Positions 1-9,297 are shown, counted from the stretch's first letter. The stretch is 64,000 bases of DNA from Gracilibacillus salinarum (GCF_022919575.1 NZ_CP095071.1:3296001-3360000); one strand, 5' to 3'. Numbers and translations are program-made. The notes: generated from the letters alone by a model not told the origin.

Positions 1-2
1 TT

Positions 3-350
3 TTTGTTGGTTATCATGTAGCGAATATTCCTGGTGCATTGATGGCTGCTTTAGGTATGGTTATTCCATCTTTTTTAATAATTCTACTTCTATCTGCCTT
101 TTTTTATAGGATTCATCACCATAAGTTCGTAAAATCAGCCTTTTATGGATTGCGACCGATCATTACTGGCCTGATTGCTTATGCAGCCTTGAAGTTTGCG
201 CTAAGTAACCAACTAATAAGCAGTGTATCATGGCAAAGTCTCAGCTTATGTTGTATATTCGTGTTAGCACTACTATCACTTATTAAGTGGCAAATACATC
301 CTGTCGTGGTTATTGTAATGTCTGGTGTGGCAGGAGTGGTATTATTCTAA
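3..350 (+). CDS. Chromate transporter (CHR family), C-terminal part
   Basis: The frame is open from the left edge, so the start lies outside the window; 115 residues are visible. CHR proteins are membrane transporters that expel chromate, and short-chain members work as pairs of roughly 180-residue subunits. The visible part starts with FVGYHVANIPGALMAALG, which matches the typical CHR stretch before a membrane segment, and continues with three or four hydrophobic segments. The gene ends 39 bases before the formylglycine-generating enzyme. A separate, full-length ChrA lies at 56529-57719. Family assignment is fairly sure; chromate as substrate is inferred from the family. Confidence 0.75.
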   Translation, partial: FVGYHVANIPGALMAALGMVIPSFLIILLLSAFFYRIHHHKFVKSAFYGLRPIITGLIAYAALKFALSNQLISSVSWQSLSLCCIFVLALLSLIKWQIHPVVVIVMSGVAGVVLF

Positions 351-389
351 CGTTCACAGTAAAAAAACTATAAGGAATGGAGTGATAAG

Positions 390-1334
390 GTGGAACAAGA
401 AAAGCCAAAAAGCTGTTGTCAGGTTAGCAGAGCATCTATAAATGTTGGACAACAAACCAGTAATCAGCGCATCAAAGAAAACGAACAGAACCATACAGGC
501 ATGGTTTTGCTGGAGGGCGGTTCCTATTTAATGGGAACCAATGATGAGGAAGGTTTTAAGACAGATGGTGAGGGGCCTGTACAAGAAGTGAAGGTAGCCC
601 CTTTTTATATAGATATTCACACTGTCACTAACAGACAATTTAAAGCATTTATTAATGACACTGGTTACCGTACGGAGGCAGAGCAATATGGGTGGTCGTT
701 TGTTTTTTATCAATTTATCGATAAAGATACAAATGCAAAATTGCAACAGGTACCAGGTACACCATGGTGGTTTGCAGTAGAAGGTGCTTATTGGAATCAA
801 CCATTTGGTGAAGATTCTACTATAGACGATAGGATGGACCATCCGGTCATTCATGTTTCGTGGAACGATGCACTTGCGTATTGTAAGTGGGCTGGTAAGA
901 GGTTACCTACCGAAAAAGAGTGGGAATATGCAGCGAGAGGTGGTTTGGTCCAGAAACGATATCCGTGGGGGGATGAATTACAGCCAAACGGAGAGCACTA
1001 CTGTAATATTTGGCAAGGCAGCTTCCCTCAGCACAATACAAAAGAAGATGGTTATACAGGTACAGCTCCTGCCCAGTCATTTCCGGCTAACAACTATGGG
1101 TTGTTTAATATGGCAGGGAATGTGTGGGAATGGTGTGCAGATACATTTACAACAGATCGAGCTGGTCATTTAGATAAGGATTATGTCAATGGTAATATAT
1201 CCAAAGTGATGAGAGGTGGCTCTTATTTATGCCATCATTCGTACTGTAACAGATATCGTGTAGCAGCGAGAAGTTCGAATACGGCTGATAGCTCATCAGG
1301 AAATATTGGCTTTCGGTGTGTGAAAGATAGGTGA
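390..1334 (+). CDS. Formylglycine-generating enzyme (SUMF1/FGE family)
   Basis: FGE oxidises a cysteine of type I sulfatases to the catalytic formylglycine. The 314-residue protein has the FGE-sulfatase domain from about residue 38 to the end: EGGSYLMGT near the start, LPTEKEWEYAARGG in the middle and GNVWEWC further on. The C-terminal block GGSYLCHHSYCNRYR holds Cys281 and Cys286, the pair that binds copper and does catalysis in true FGE; many family members that are not FGE lack it. The first 35 residues, with a CC pair, look like a low-complexity extension. The GTG start follows AATGGAGTGATAAG. No sulfatase gene is in the window, so the target must be encoded elsewhere. Confidence 0.88.
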   Translation: MEQEKPKSCCQVSRASINVGQQTSNQRIKENEQNHTGMVLLEGGSYLMGTNDEEGFKTDGEGPVQEVKVAPFYIDIHTVTNRQFKAFINDTGYRTEAEQYGWSFVFYQFIDKDTNAKLQQVPGTPWWFAVEGAYWNQPFGEDSTIDDRMDHPVIHVSWNDALAYCKWAGKRLPTEKEWEYAARGGLVQKRYPWGDELQPNGEHYCNIWQGSFPQHNTKEDGYTGTAPAQSFPANNYGLFNMAGNVWEWCADTFTTDRAGHLDKDYVNGNISKVMRGGSYLCHHSYCNRYRVAARSSNTADSSSGNIGFRCVKDR

Positions 1335-1401
1335 GATGTAATAAGCTGATGTTTAGCTGTCTGTGTTATAGTAAAGGATATACCAATACGAGGTGATGAA
1401 A

Positions 1402-1845
1402 ATGTCTGAAATGATCGATGAATACTTGGCAGATAAAGACGAGAAGTGGCATGAGGCCTTTATAAAGTTATATCAGACCATTGATGAGAACATTCCGGAA
1501 GGGTTTGCCTTTCAGATGCAATATGGTATGCCTTCTTATGTCGTACCCTTGGCTACTTTTCCGGACGGTTATCATTGTGAAAAAGACACCCCGCTTCCTT
1601 TTTTAAGTATTGCAGCACAAAAGCGTCATATCGCGGTTTATCATATGGGGATTTATGCAGATGATGAGTTGCTGACCTGGTTTGAGTCTGAATACCCGAA
1701 GCATATGTCGACTAAATTAAATATGGGAAAAAGCTGTATTCGATTTACTAACCCGAAAAAGATTCCCTATGATTTAATAGGGGAATTAGCTTCCAAAGTA
1801 ACAGTAGAGGAATGGATGAATCGTTATAAAAATTCTGTAAGATAA
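1402..1845 (+). CDS. DUF1801 domain protein
   Basis: A 147-residue soluble protein with the DUF1801 (YdhG-like) fold: helix-rich N-terminus, then FAFQMQYGMPSYVVP and a C-terminal SCIRFTNPKKIP block. The function of this family is unknown; small members are related to iron-chaperone (frataxin-like) folds, but nothing here proves such a role. The ATG at 1402 was chosen because GAGGTGA at 1390-1396 sits six bases upstream; GTG 1393 and ATG 1396 lie inside that ribosome site. It is followed by a terminator and appears to be a single gene. Confidence 0.7.
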   Translation: MSEMIDEYLADKDEKWHEAFIKLYQTIDENIPEGFAFQMQYGMPSYVVPLATFPDGYHCEKDTPLPFLSIAAQKRHIAVYHMGIYADDELLTWFESEYPKHMSTKLNMGKSCIRFTNPKKIPYDLIGELASKVTVEEWMNRYKNSVR

Positions 1846-1856
1846 CGGAAGTTACA

Positions 1857-1887
1857 ACCCATGCTCATGTGAGTGTGGTTTTTTTCT
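1857..1887 (+). terminator. Rho-independent terminator after the DUF1801 gene
   Basis: An ACCCATGCTCA arm pairs with TGAGTGTGGT (one bulged C, two G-T pairs) and is followed by seven T residues. Confidence 0.7.
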
Positions 1888-1940
1888 CATCAGCCAAGCT
1901 TATATAAGTGCAGTTCAAAGTGAGAGGGCTGAAGTTTAGT

Positions 1941-2038
1941 TCTTATAATAAGGACTATGTAAAGTAAGCGCTGCGACCACTGTGATATATTGTGTGTGCT
2001 GGGATAATACAGTTGCACTTTACATTATCCGTATTATC
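1941..2038. repeat. Short copy of the terminal-inverted-repeat family
   Basis: The left edge TCTTATAATAAGGACTATGT and the right edge ACATTATCCGTATTATC are near inverted copies and resemble the ends of the long repeats at 16988, 33179 and 34883. The inside is only about 60 bases and includes GTGCTGGGATA, also found in the long copies. It looks like an internally deleted copy. Confidence 0.5.
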
Positions 2039-2087
2039 AAAACTTTTATCTTCTATCTACAATTTATGCTTTCCAGCCGTATAAATA

Positions 2088-2126
2088 TAAAAACCGATTG
2101 GTCTGCTTTGGACCAATCGGTTTTAG
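2088..2126 (-). terminator. Terminator of the flotillin operon
   Basis: The perfect arms AAACCGATTGGTC and GACCAATCGGTTT enclose a six-base loop. Read on the minus strand it ends in TTTTTATATTT. A TTTAT-bounded repeat separates it from the floT stop codon. Confidence 0.75.
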
Positions 2127-2130
2127 AATG

Positions 2131-2270
2131 TTTATCACGGCGCTAACCGTCCGTAATACCCTCGCTTATAAATAAGAAGCTAAGTGGGGGATAAACGGAC
2201 GATAACTACCTGGTACGTTTCGCTAGCAATCAGTAGGGGTCAAACCCCCCTGATTGAAGTCTTACTTTAT
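2131..2270. repeat. TTTAT-bounded, bcr1-like repeat, full-length copy
   Basis: A 140-base element beginning TTTATCACGGCG and ending CTTACTTTAT. It contains complementary segments (CCGTCCGT/ACGGACG, and CAATCAG...CTGATTG enclosing GGGGT/ACCCC), so it can form several hairpins. Copies occur at 12340-12501 and, shortened, at 54762-54816 and 57759-57815. Size, TTTAT boundaries and hairpins resemble the bcr1 element known from the Bacillus cereus group; sequence identity to bcr1 could not be checked. The right TTTAT provides the TAA stop of floT. Confidence 0.75.
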
Positions 2271-3718
2271 TCGTCTGACTCGCTATATGCAGGTCTTTCC
2301 TTTTGTGTTGCCAATTGCTGCTTTATTTTGGACTCGCTGCTAGTTGCTACGTTATCGAGCATTCCTTTTAAATCAACGCCGGAAACATCCTTTAACGTTT
2401 CTGGCAGCTGGCTCATTAATTTCGTCACGTATTGACTCATGCGTGTTGCACCGTCACCTTCACCATTTCCGCTATCAACAACCGTTACTTTATCAATAGA
2501 GCTAACTGGTTCGGCAATTTTTGCTGCGAAATCTGGTAACATCTTGATAATCATTTCAAGAATTGCTGCTTCCCCGTATTTATCCATTGCTTCGGCCAGT
2601 TTTTCTTTCGCTTCCGCTTCAGCAAGACCTTTCTCACGGATTGCATCTGCTTCCGCTAAACCATCGAGACGAATTTGTTCTGCTTCTGCTTCTGCATTTT
2701 TGACACGCGTGACTTTATCCGCTTCTGCTTTTTGTTCGGTTGCATAACGTTCTGCTTCTGCTTTCTTAGAAATTTCCGCTTCATATTGACGCTGTTTCCG
2801 CAATACTTCTTTTTCGTCGATTTCAATTTGTTTATTTTTCTCAACAAGCTGAATCTGCATTTCTTCTTGTTTGACTAATTGTTCTGATTTCGCACCTTGT
2901 AATTTATAGGCCATATCCGCTTCTGCTCGAGCCGTGTCCTGGTCGCGCTTATAAGAGGCTACTTTCAGTTCTTTTTCTTTTGTTGATTCCGCAATTTGCG
3001 TCTCACTGAGCAGCTCCGCACTTTTACTTTCACGTTCCGCCTGTGCTTTTTGAATGCGGGCATCACGCATCGCATTTGCTTCTGCGATCTGAGCATCACG
3101 CTTCACTTCTGCAATACGCGGCTTACCTAACGCTTCAAGGTAGCCATTTTCATCTTGAACATCTTTAATCGTAAACGATACAATCTGCAACCCCATTTTC
3201 TTCAAATCAACGGCAGCTTGTGTCTGAACCTCCTGGGCGAAACGTTCCCGATTTTTGTAGATCTCTTCTACCGTCATCGTTCCAAGAATCGCACGCAAAT
3301 GACCCTCCAGCACCTCTTGTGCTTCTTTACGCAATTCAGAATTATCTTTACCCAAAAACTGCTCCCCGGCAGTGGCAATACCCTCTGTTGTACTTTGAAC
3401 TTTAATAATCGCCGTACCATCCGCCATCACGGGTACACCATTCTCGGTATAAACATTAGGAGTAGAAATATCTAAACTATGAGAGCGTAAACTAATATTC
3501 TCCTTCTGTTGAAAAATTGGTAAAATAAATGCACCGCCACCACGGACAATCTTAATACCTCCGCCATCCTCGGTCTTATGTACATTCTTACTTCCAAGAA
3601 AACTACCCGTTACGATCATCGCATCATCTGCACCAACTGTTTTGTAACGTGCCGCAAAAAGAATAGCGAATGCCAGTATGACAGCAACAACGACACCAAC
3701 TACAATTAATATATCCAT
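2267..3718 (-). CDS. floT: Flotillin-like membrane microdomain scaffold
   Basis: A 483-residue SPFH protein. An N-terminal membrane hairpin or segment (residues 3-22) is followed by the SPFH/band 7 domain (about 30-190) and a long Ala/Glu-rich coiled coil (about 200-380) with repeated EAEA stretches. This matches B. subtilis FloT (YuaG) in order and length. FloT organises functional membrane microdomains that affect signalling, secretion and cell shape. It is the second gene of a pair with the NfeD-type yuaF, 15 bases downstream of it, as in B. subtilis. The start follows AGGAGAGGATCAG. The TAA stop lies within the TTTAT end of the repeat at 2131-2270. Confidence 0.95.
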   Translation of the reverse strand: MDILIVVGVVVAVILAFAILFAARYKTVGADDAMIVTGSFLGSKNVHKTEDGGGIKIVRGGGAFILPIFQQKENISLRSHSLDISTPNVYTENGVPVMADGTAIIKVQSTTEGIATAGEQFLGKDNSELRKEAQEVLEGHLRAILGTMTVEEIYKNRERFAQEVQTQAAVDLKKMGLQIVSFTIKDVQDENGYLEALGKPRIAEVKRDAQIAEANAMRDARIQKAQAERESKSAELLSETQIAESTKEKELKVASYKRDQDTARAEADMAYKLQGAKSEQLVKQEEMQIQLVEKNKQIEIDEKEVLRKQRQYEAEISKKAEAERYATEQKAEADKVTRVKNAEAEAEQIRLDGLAEADAIREKGLAEAEAKEKLAEAMDKYGEAAILEMIIKMLPDFAAKIAEPVSSIDKVTVVDSGNGEGDGATRMSQYVTKLMSQLPETLKDVSGVDLKGMLDNVATSSESKIKQQLATQKERPAYSESDE

Positions 3719-3733
3719 CTGATCCTCTCCTCT

Positions 3734-4258
3734 TTACATTTCGTCTAATTCTGATACATACAGAATTTGGTCTTTCACCTCTACAACTACAACCTGTTGC
3801 CCTTGCTTAATCACCTTGTTATCAAAGCTGACTGCTGTTTCATTTCGGCTGCCATTTGCTCTTGAAATAAAAATTTCACCCATTCCTTTCTCTGGGATCG
3901 ATGTAATTACTTCACCCACCTCGCCCACTAAATCCTGTACGGAAATGGAAGCAGAAGATTCTGCATTGGACATAGGAATAACCAAAAAGTAATAGATAAG
4001 CAGATATGCTCCAAATCCAATCAACAAGCTGATTAATAGCACAAGGACAGGAAGCATTGCGGAATATTTGGTTAATAACACCCCCGCACCAGAAACGACG
4101 GACAGCGTACCAAATACTAATAAAGGGTTAAAAAATTCCCCTAAACCATCAAAGACACTCTCTAACAAGCCATCAAGAATATTTCCAAGAAACAAAGACA
4201 AGACGGCAAAGCCTAGACTTCCCCATAGCAACCACCAATAAATATCAATTACTCCAAT
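3734..4258 (-). CDS. yuaF: NfeD-like membrane protein paired with flotillin
   Basis: YuaF-type NfeD proteins are short membrane proteins with a cytoplasmic OB-fold and are encoded next to flotillin. Hydrophobic segments lie in the first 95 residues, followed by the C-terminal NfeD domain (LVGEVGEV..., VVVEVKDQILYV). The start is unusual. The only good ribosome site, AGGAGGTG at 4264-4271 (minus strand), is five bases before an in-frame ATT at 4258, giving 174 residues starting (M)GVIDIYWWLLWGSLG. The nearest conventional start is TTG at 4231, which has no spacing to a ribosome site and would remove the DIYWW stretch. The ATT start is inferred, not proven. Confidence 0.88.
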   Translation of the reverse strand: MGVIDIYWWLLWGSLGFAVLSLFLGNILDGLLESVFDGLGEFFNPLLVFGTLSVVSGAGVLLTKYSAMLPVLVLLISLLIGFGAYLLIYYFLVIPMSNAESSASISVQDLVGEVGEVITSIPEKGMGEIFISRANGSRNETAVSFDNKVIKQGQQVVVVEVKDQILYVSELDEM

Positions 4259-4423
4259 ATGTACACCTCCTGTTGAATGTCTACTCTTATATACGAATCA
4301 AAACGGTAAAAAGTTCCCATTTTTTACATTAATATTGAATAATTTGTATTTAATAACGGCCGCTTCCCATTTATCTCTGTGCCGAATTACTATTCTGATA
4401 ATATTTTGTGCTTTGCTAATTAA

Positions 4424-4640
4424 GAAAAGCGCAAGCGCCCGTTTAGAAACGTAGCGACTGGACGGCATCAACTGAGATAAAGGAATCACGGTGAGCTTGT
4501 GAACCGATGATGACTTTCGCCCAAGGGCATAAGGGCGACTAGGCCTCTGGTTATCACCAATCGGCAAGTCTTCTTTATCGTAGGGCGATGCAGGAAGTCG
4601 CCTAGTTTCTGGGTGCTGTAGCTGGACATCGCCGTTCATG
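4424..4640. repeat. Dispersed GC-rich intergenic repeat
   Basis: This stretch begins AGAAAAGCGCAAGCGCCC, and is more GC-rich than its AT-rich surroundings. It contains short complementary segments (GCGACT near 4535 and AGTCGC near 4596). The AAGCGCAAGCGCCC start is a repeat type I recall from Bacillaceae intergenic DNA; no second copy was found in this window. The open frame on its minus strand is not a plausible protein. Between 4641 and 4740 nothing was recognised. Confidence 0.45.
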
Positions 4641-4740
4641 TTAGAAAGCGATACGACAACTTATCATTTTATACTTTCTTACTTTATAAGTAAAATCGCG
4701 AAAGCCACCCGATCTTAACTAACCAATTAATATACACACC

Positions 4741-4811
4741 TATAATAAGGTTTATGTTAAGGCTGAATTGCAAATGGTCGCAACGCTAGCATTACATCAC
4801 CCGAATTATGA
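4741..4811. repeat. Short degenerate copy of the terminal-inverted-repeat family
   Basis: TATAATAAGGTTTATGTTAA, then GGCTGAATTGCAAATGGTCG, CAACGCTAGC and CCGAATTATG. It resembles the short copy at 8053-8124 in the same order (GGCTGTATTGCAAAATGGT, CAACGCTAACG, TCCATATTATG). Confidence 0.4.
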
Positions 4812-4861
4812 CTAGCTGTGCATTTACTTACAATTAGTGCTGCGAGGATTAGTTTTTTATC

Positions 4862-4875
4862 GAAACATATGTTCT
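4862..4875. promoter_or_regulatory. Possible LexA (SOS) box before the YdjM-like gene
   Basis: GAAACATATGTTCT contains AAAC-ATAT-GTTC, one mismatch from the Gram-positive LexA core GAAC-N4-GTTC. A possible -10 TATGAT follows at 4893-4898. E. coli ydjM is LexA-regulated, which fits, but one mismatch makes this tentative. Confidence 0.4.
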
Positions 4876-4942
4876 AATTCTGTTATTCATGTTATGATAG
4901 ATAAGCAAAAAAAGTTGGATGATAGAAGGAGAAACGACAGCA

Positions 4943-5425
4943 ATGACAGGGAAAACACATCTTATGGGAGGAATTGCGACGGCAACGGTGGTTGCGACGT
5001 ATACGGAATATGATCCTGTGCTGTTTATCGCAGCAGGTGCCATTGGTGGACTGATTCCGGACATATGCCATGGCGGAAGTAAAATAGGGAGAAGGTTTCC
5101 ATTGCTCTCTAAGATTATAAATAGCATCTTTGGGCACCGTACGTTTACCCACAGTTTATTATTTATAGTGGTTATGCGTTTTGTTCTCACCATGTTTATT
5201 ACCAACCAATCGATAATCATGGGAGTGCTGGCCGGAATGGTAAGCCATTTTGTATTGGATGCTATGACGAAAAACGGGATCAAGTTATTCTATCCAGTTA
5301 ATATCACGGTTCGTTTTCCTGTAACAACAAGAACTGGTGGGGCGGTGGAACATGTCGTCTTATTAGTGTTAACAATTGTCACCATTTATTATGGGAAAGA
5401 TATTATTTCCACACCCTTATTTTAA
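4943..5425 (+). CDS. YdjM-family membrane metal-dependent hydrolase (PF04307)
   Basis: A 160-residue integral membrane protein of the family annotated as LexA-regulated or LexA-binding inner-membrane hydrolases. Visible motifs are MTGKTHLMGG at the start, GGLIPDICH around residue 40, FGHRTFTHSLL around residue 70 and HFVLDAMTKNGIKLFYP. The conserved His and Asp residues form the presumed metal site. The substrate is unknown; some relatives act on lipids. The ATG at 4943 follows AAGGAG at 4926-4931; an upstream in-frame start at 4919 lacks such a site. A shared terminator separates it from the convergent RpiR gene. Confidence 0.75.
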   Translation: MTGKTHLMGGIATATVVATYTEYDPVLFIAAGAIGGLIPDICHGGSKIGRRFPLLSKIINSIFGHRTFTHSLLFIVVMRFVLTMFITNQSIIMGVLAGMVSHFVLDAMTKNGIKLFYPVNITVRFPVTTRTGGAVEHVVLLVLTIVTIYYGKDIISTPLF

Positions 5426-5443
5426 AAAGGTGTGGAAATTTTT
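5406..5443. terminator. Bidirectional terminator between the YdjM-like and RpiR genes
   Basis: Perfect arms TTTCCACACC and GGTGTGGAAA, with T-runs on both strands. It overlaps the 3' ends of both convergent genes. Confidence 0.85.
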
Positions 5444-6144
5444 CTTGCGATCGATTCCAATATATAAACAACAGGAATCTGGGTCGTAATGTTGGAACTT
5501 TGGAAGGTTTCCTCTGTGACGTAATAAGCAAGGTTTAAATCGGACAGCTTTGCGATAGTAGACAGTTTATGGTTAGTAATACTAATAATTGTACTGCCTT
5601 CCTGTTTGAGCTGATCAACCTGTGTGATGGTGAAAGGTGTCTCTCCTGATACTGATAACACAACGGCCACACTGTTATCGCGAAATTTAGCATGAATGGG
5701 ATAGTGCGGGTCTTTAATGTACATGGAAAACTTCCCTAAGCTGGAAAAATATCTAGCACCATATTCAGCAAGAATACCGGAACTTCCTATACCAGTGAAA
5801 ATCACACTATCAGCTTTTTCAATTAATGCAGCGGCTTCTTCCATTTTTTCTTCAAGATCACCTGTTAAAGTTCGTTCAAAAAACTCTGTTATCGAATGCT
5901 GTGTACGCCGGATAGTTGTTTTCTTTTCTTCAGCAAGGCTCATTTTCAGCTTTACTTTAAACTCAGTAAACCCATCACAATCTAATTTGCGGCAAAACCG
6001 TAATATGGTAGCAGTCGACACGTGTGTCTCATCTGCCAATTCCCGAATCCTCATATATCCTACTTTTTCACTGTTTTTGACAATATAATTATATAAACTC
6101 ATTTCTAAATCATTGAAAGATGTAATCATCTCGTGCGTGAACAT
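5422..6144 (-). CDS. RpiR-family transcriptional regulator (HTH + SIS)
   Basis: A 240-residue regulator. The HTH_6 domain is in residues 1-77 (ELADETHVSTATILRFCRKL) and the SIS phosphosugar-binding domain in about 100-225 (FTGIGSSGILAEYGARY, VLSVSGETPFT). RpiR proteins bind DNA and sense phosphorylated sugars. It is divergent from the 6-phospho-beta-glucosidase at 6506, so a phospho-beta-glucoside is the likely ligand, by inference. The ATG at 6144 is preceded by AAAGGAGG nine bases upstream; the longer frame to 6183 has no ribosome site. Confidence 0.88.
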   Translation of the reverse strand: MFTHEMITSFNDLEMSLYNYIVKNSEKVGYMRIRELADETHVSTATILRFCRKLDCDGFTEFKVKLKMSLAEEKKTTIRRTQHSITEFFERTLTGDLEEKMEEAAALIEKADSVIFTGIGSSGILAEYGARYFSSLGKFSMYIKDPHYPIHAKFRDNSVAVVLSVSGETPFTITQVDQLKQEGSTIISITNHKLSTIAKLSDLNLAYYVTEETFQSSNITTQIPVVYILESIARKISTPF

Positions 6145-6397
6145 GCTGGACCGCCTCCTTTCCTCTAAGCCAATCACATTCAAAACGTGTAATACGAATC
6201 CAAGTTAAGTTTTTACTTAGCAAAGAACTAGAAATATGCACCGTGGTACACCAAGTGGTTGGCCGAGCGATATCTTAGCACATCAATCATTTCAACATTA
6301 TCATTAAGCTATTTTACATATAGCTAGCTACCGGCGTATTATGCCTTATTTTTAAATTGTAGCATACTATGGTCGATGTTACAGCATGTAACTATTA

Positions 6398-7948
<1,551 letters not shown>

Positions 7949-7989
7949 AAAAGTTCAGCTCATCAATGAAGGTGAGCTGAACTTTTTTT
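7949..7989 (+). terminator. Terminator of the 6-phospho-beta-glucosidase gene
   Basis: AAGTTCAGCTCA and TGAGCTGAACTT form a perfect stem followed by seven T. Confidence 0.9.
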
Positions 7990-8052
7990 ATAAGCAAACA
8001 AAGTATATAAGTACAGTCATAGTAGTAATCAGGCTGAATTGGAAGGTTGGTT

Positions 8053-8124
8053 CTTATAACATGGTTATGTTAACAAAGGCTGTATTGCAAAATGGTATCA
8101 ACGCTAACGTAGTCCATATTATGG
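8053..8124. repeat. Short degenerate copy of the terminal-inverted-repeat family
   Basis: TCTTATAACATGGTTATGTT on the left and AGTCCATATTATGGGGG on the right resemble the ends of the long copies. The upstream 60 bases (TATATAAGTACAGTC...) also recur before the long copy at 34883, so the shared unit may be larger. From 8125 to 8263 nothing was recognised. Confidence 0.45.
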
Positions 8125-8263
8125 GGGTTGTTATATTAATTACATCTATTAGGATCGACGAGTTATATCCGGTTTTCATATGTGTGATGTATGGATCAGA
8201 TGGGATGCCTGGCTATTAGCAGTTGCTGACATATCTGGTTTGCCAGTTATCAAGAATAGTTGA

Positions 8264-8731
8264 TAGGCGCATGAAAATGGTGACGAACTTCAAGTAAGTG
8301 GATGTAAAAGGTTTTCAAATGCAAGAAGATGGAGAACTTCAGGAAAAAGAGTGATACATGAGGTCTCCAATGCATGAAGAGCAATGGACTTCATGTGTTG
8401 GGTGATGCAAGAGAACGTCCAACGCATGAAGATGAGGTAACTTCAAGCGTAAGGAGAGGTAAGAGAACGCCGAACCCATGAGGATGGGGTAACTTCAAGC
8501 GCAAGGAGAGGTAAGAGAACGCCGAACGCATGAAGATGGGGTAACTTCAAGCGCAAGGAGTGGTAAGAGAATGCCCAACGCATGAAGATGGGGTAATTTC
8601 ATGCGTAAGAAGTAGTAAGAGAACGTCCAACGCATGAAGTTGGTGTATCTTCATGCTAAAGGAATAGAAAGAGTTCATCCAACGCATGTAGAAGAGCACC
8701 CTCAAGCGTGCTTGATAAACATCACCAAACA
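8264..8731. repeat. 52-bp tandem repeat array of imperfect palindromes
   Basis: About nine units in a row. Equivalent positions start at 8316, 8368, 8420, 8472, 8524, 8576, 8628 and 8680, exactly 52 bases apart; the first unit near 8264 is degenerate. The central units are most alike: each has CGCATGAAG, nine bases, then CTTCAAGCG or TTTCATGCG, an imperfect palindrome, followed by AAGGAGAGGTAAGAGAACG. Units diverge towards both ends. The period is not a multiple of three and no strand gives a long plausible protein, so the array is non-coding. It lies between the 6-phospho-beta-glucosidase and the terminator of the YtkA-like gene. Confidence 0.85.
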
Positions 8732-8748
8732 TCATCTGTCAGTACATA

Positions 8749-8787
8749 GAAAAAGCCTGAAGCTAATACGCTTCAAGCCTTCCTTTT
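8749..8787 (-). terminator. Terminator of the YtkA/PepSY operon
   Basis: On the minus strand GGCTTGAAGCG pairs with AGCTTCAGGCT and is followed by TTTTTC. Confidence 0.65.
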
Positions 8788-8813
8788 TAAAAGGGAAAAC
8801 AGCACTAAACTTA

Positions 8814-9284
8814 CTAGTGATGAGAGGAGTGATCCTCTTCGGTTTCTTTATCTTGACCGTCTAGAAATGCTTGTTCCTCTTCCGACAATTCACCGACGAT
8901 GAGTCGTTTTGTCGGCATAATGTCTGATTGTTCCGATTCAGCACGAACCTGCAAATAATAGATGCCATCCTCTGCAAATGTATAATCCATATGGTAAACG
9001 CCAGGCTCTTGTAATGCCAGCGCTACTTCTTTTTTAACTTCAGGCTGAAGTGGCATCCAAACCTCTGCAGAAATGCTTTGTACATTTTCAGCAGGAGCGA
9101 TGTTCTGTTGCAATGTTACATTAATAGGTGTTTCGGTATTAGCTTCTATATTGCTTGGCGAATCGATCGTAATTGTTAATGGCTGCTCCGTATGGTACTG
9201 TTTGGCTGCATCGTCGTTAAGCTGATTAGCCGAGCATGCGGAAAGCAGTGCGGTTAGTAACGTAATCATAACTATTTTTTTCAT
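8814..9284 (-). CDS. YtkA-like lipoprotein with His-rich C-terminus
   Basis: A 156-residue secreted lipoprotein: a signal peptide with lipobox LSAC (Cys17), then a YtkA-type beta-sandwich (LTITIDSP..., INVTLQQN, GVYHMDYTFAEDGIYYLQV). The C-terminus is acidic and ends HSSHH, which could bind a metal. YtkA-like domains occur in proteins linked to copper handling or to a membrane-bound oxidase; the exact role is not known. It is the second gene after the PepSY membrane protein, 13 bases downstream, so the two form an operon. Confidence 0.75.
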   Translation of the reverse strand: MKKIVMITLLTALLSACSANQLNDDAAKQYHTEQPLTITIDSPSNIEANTETPINVTLQQNIAPAENVQSISAEVWMPLQPEVKKEVALALQEPGVYHMDYTFAEDGIYYLQVRAESEQSDIMPTKRLIVGELSEEEQAFLDGQDKETEEDHSSHH

Positions 9285-9297
9285 CCTGTACCTTCCT

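Noticed and set aside
2656..2878. Open frames on both strands within floT
   Set aside because: By-products of the repetitive Ala/Glu-rich coiled-coil codons of floT.
4298..4639. Minus-strand open frame of 113 codons
   Set aside because: It follows the GC-rich dispersed repeat at 4424-4640, has no ribosome site and no recognisable protein pattern.
8264..8731. CRISPR array
   Set aside because: Regular 52-base periodicity suggested one, but the whole unit repeats with no unique spacers, and there are no cas genes.
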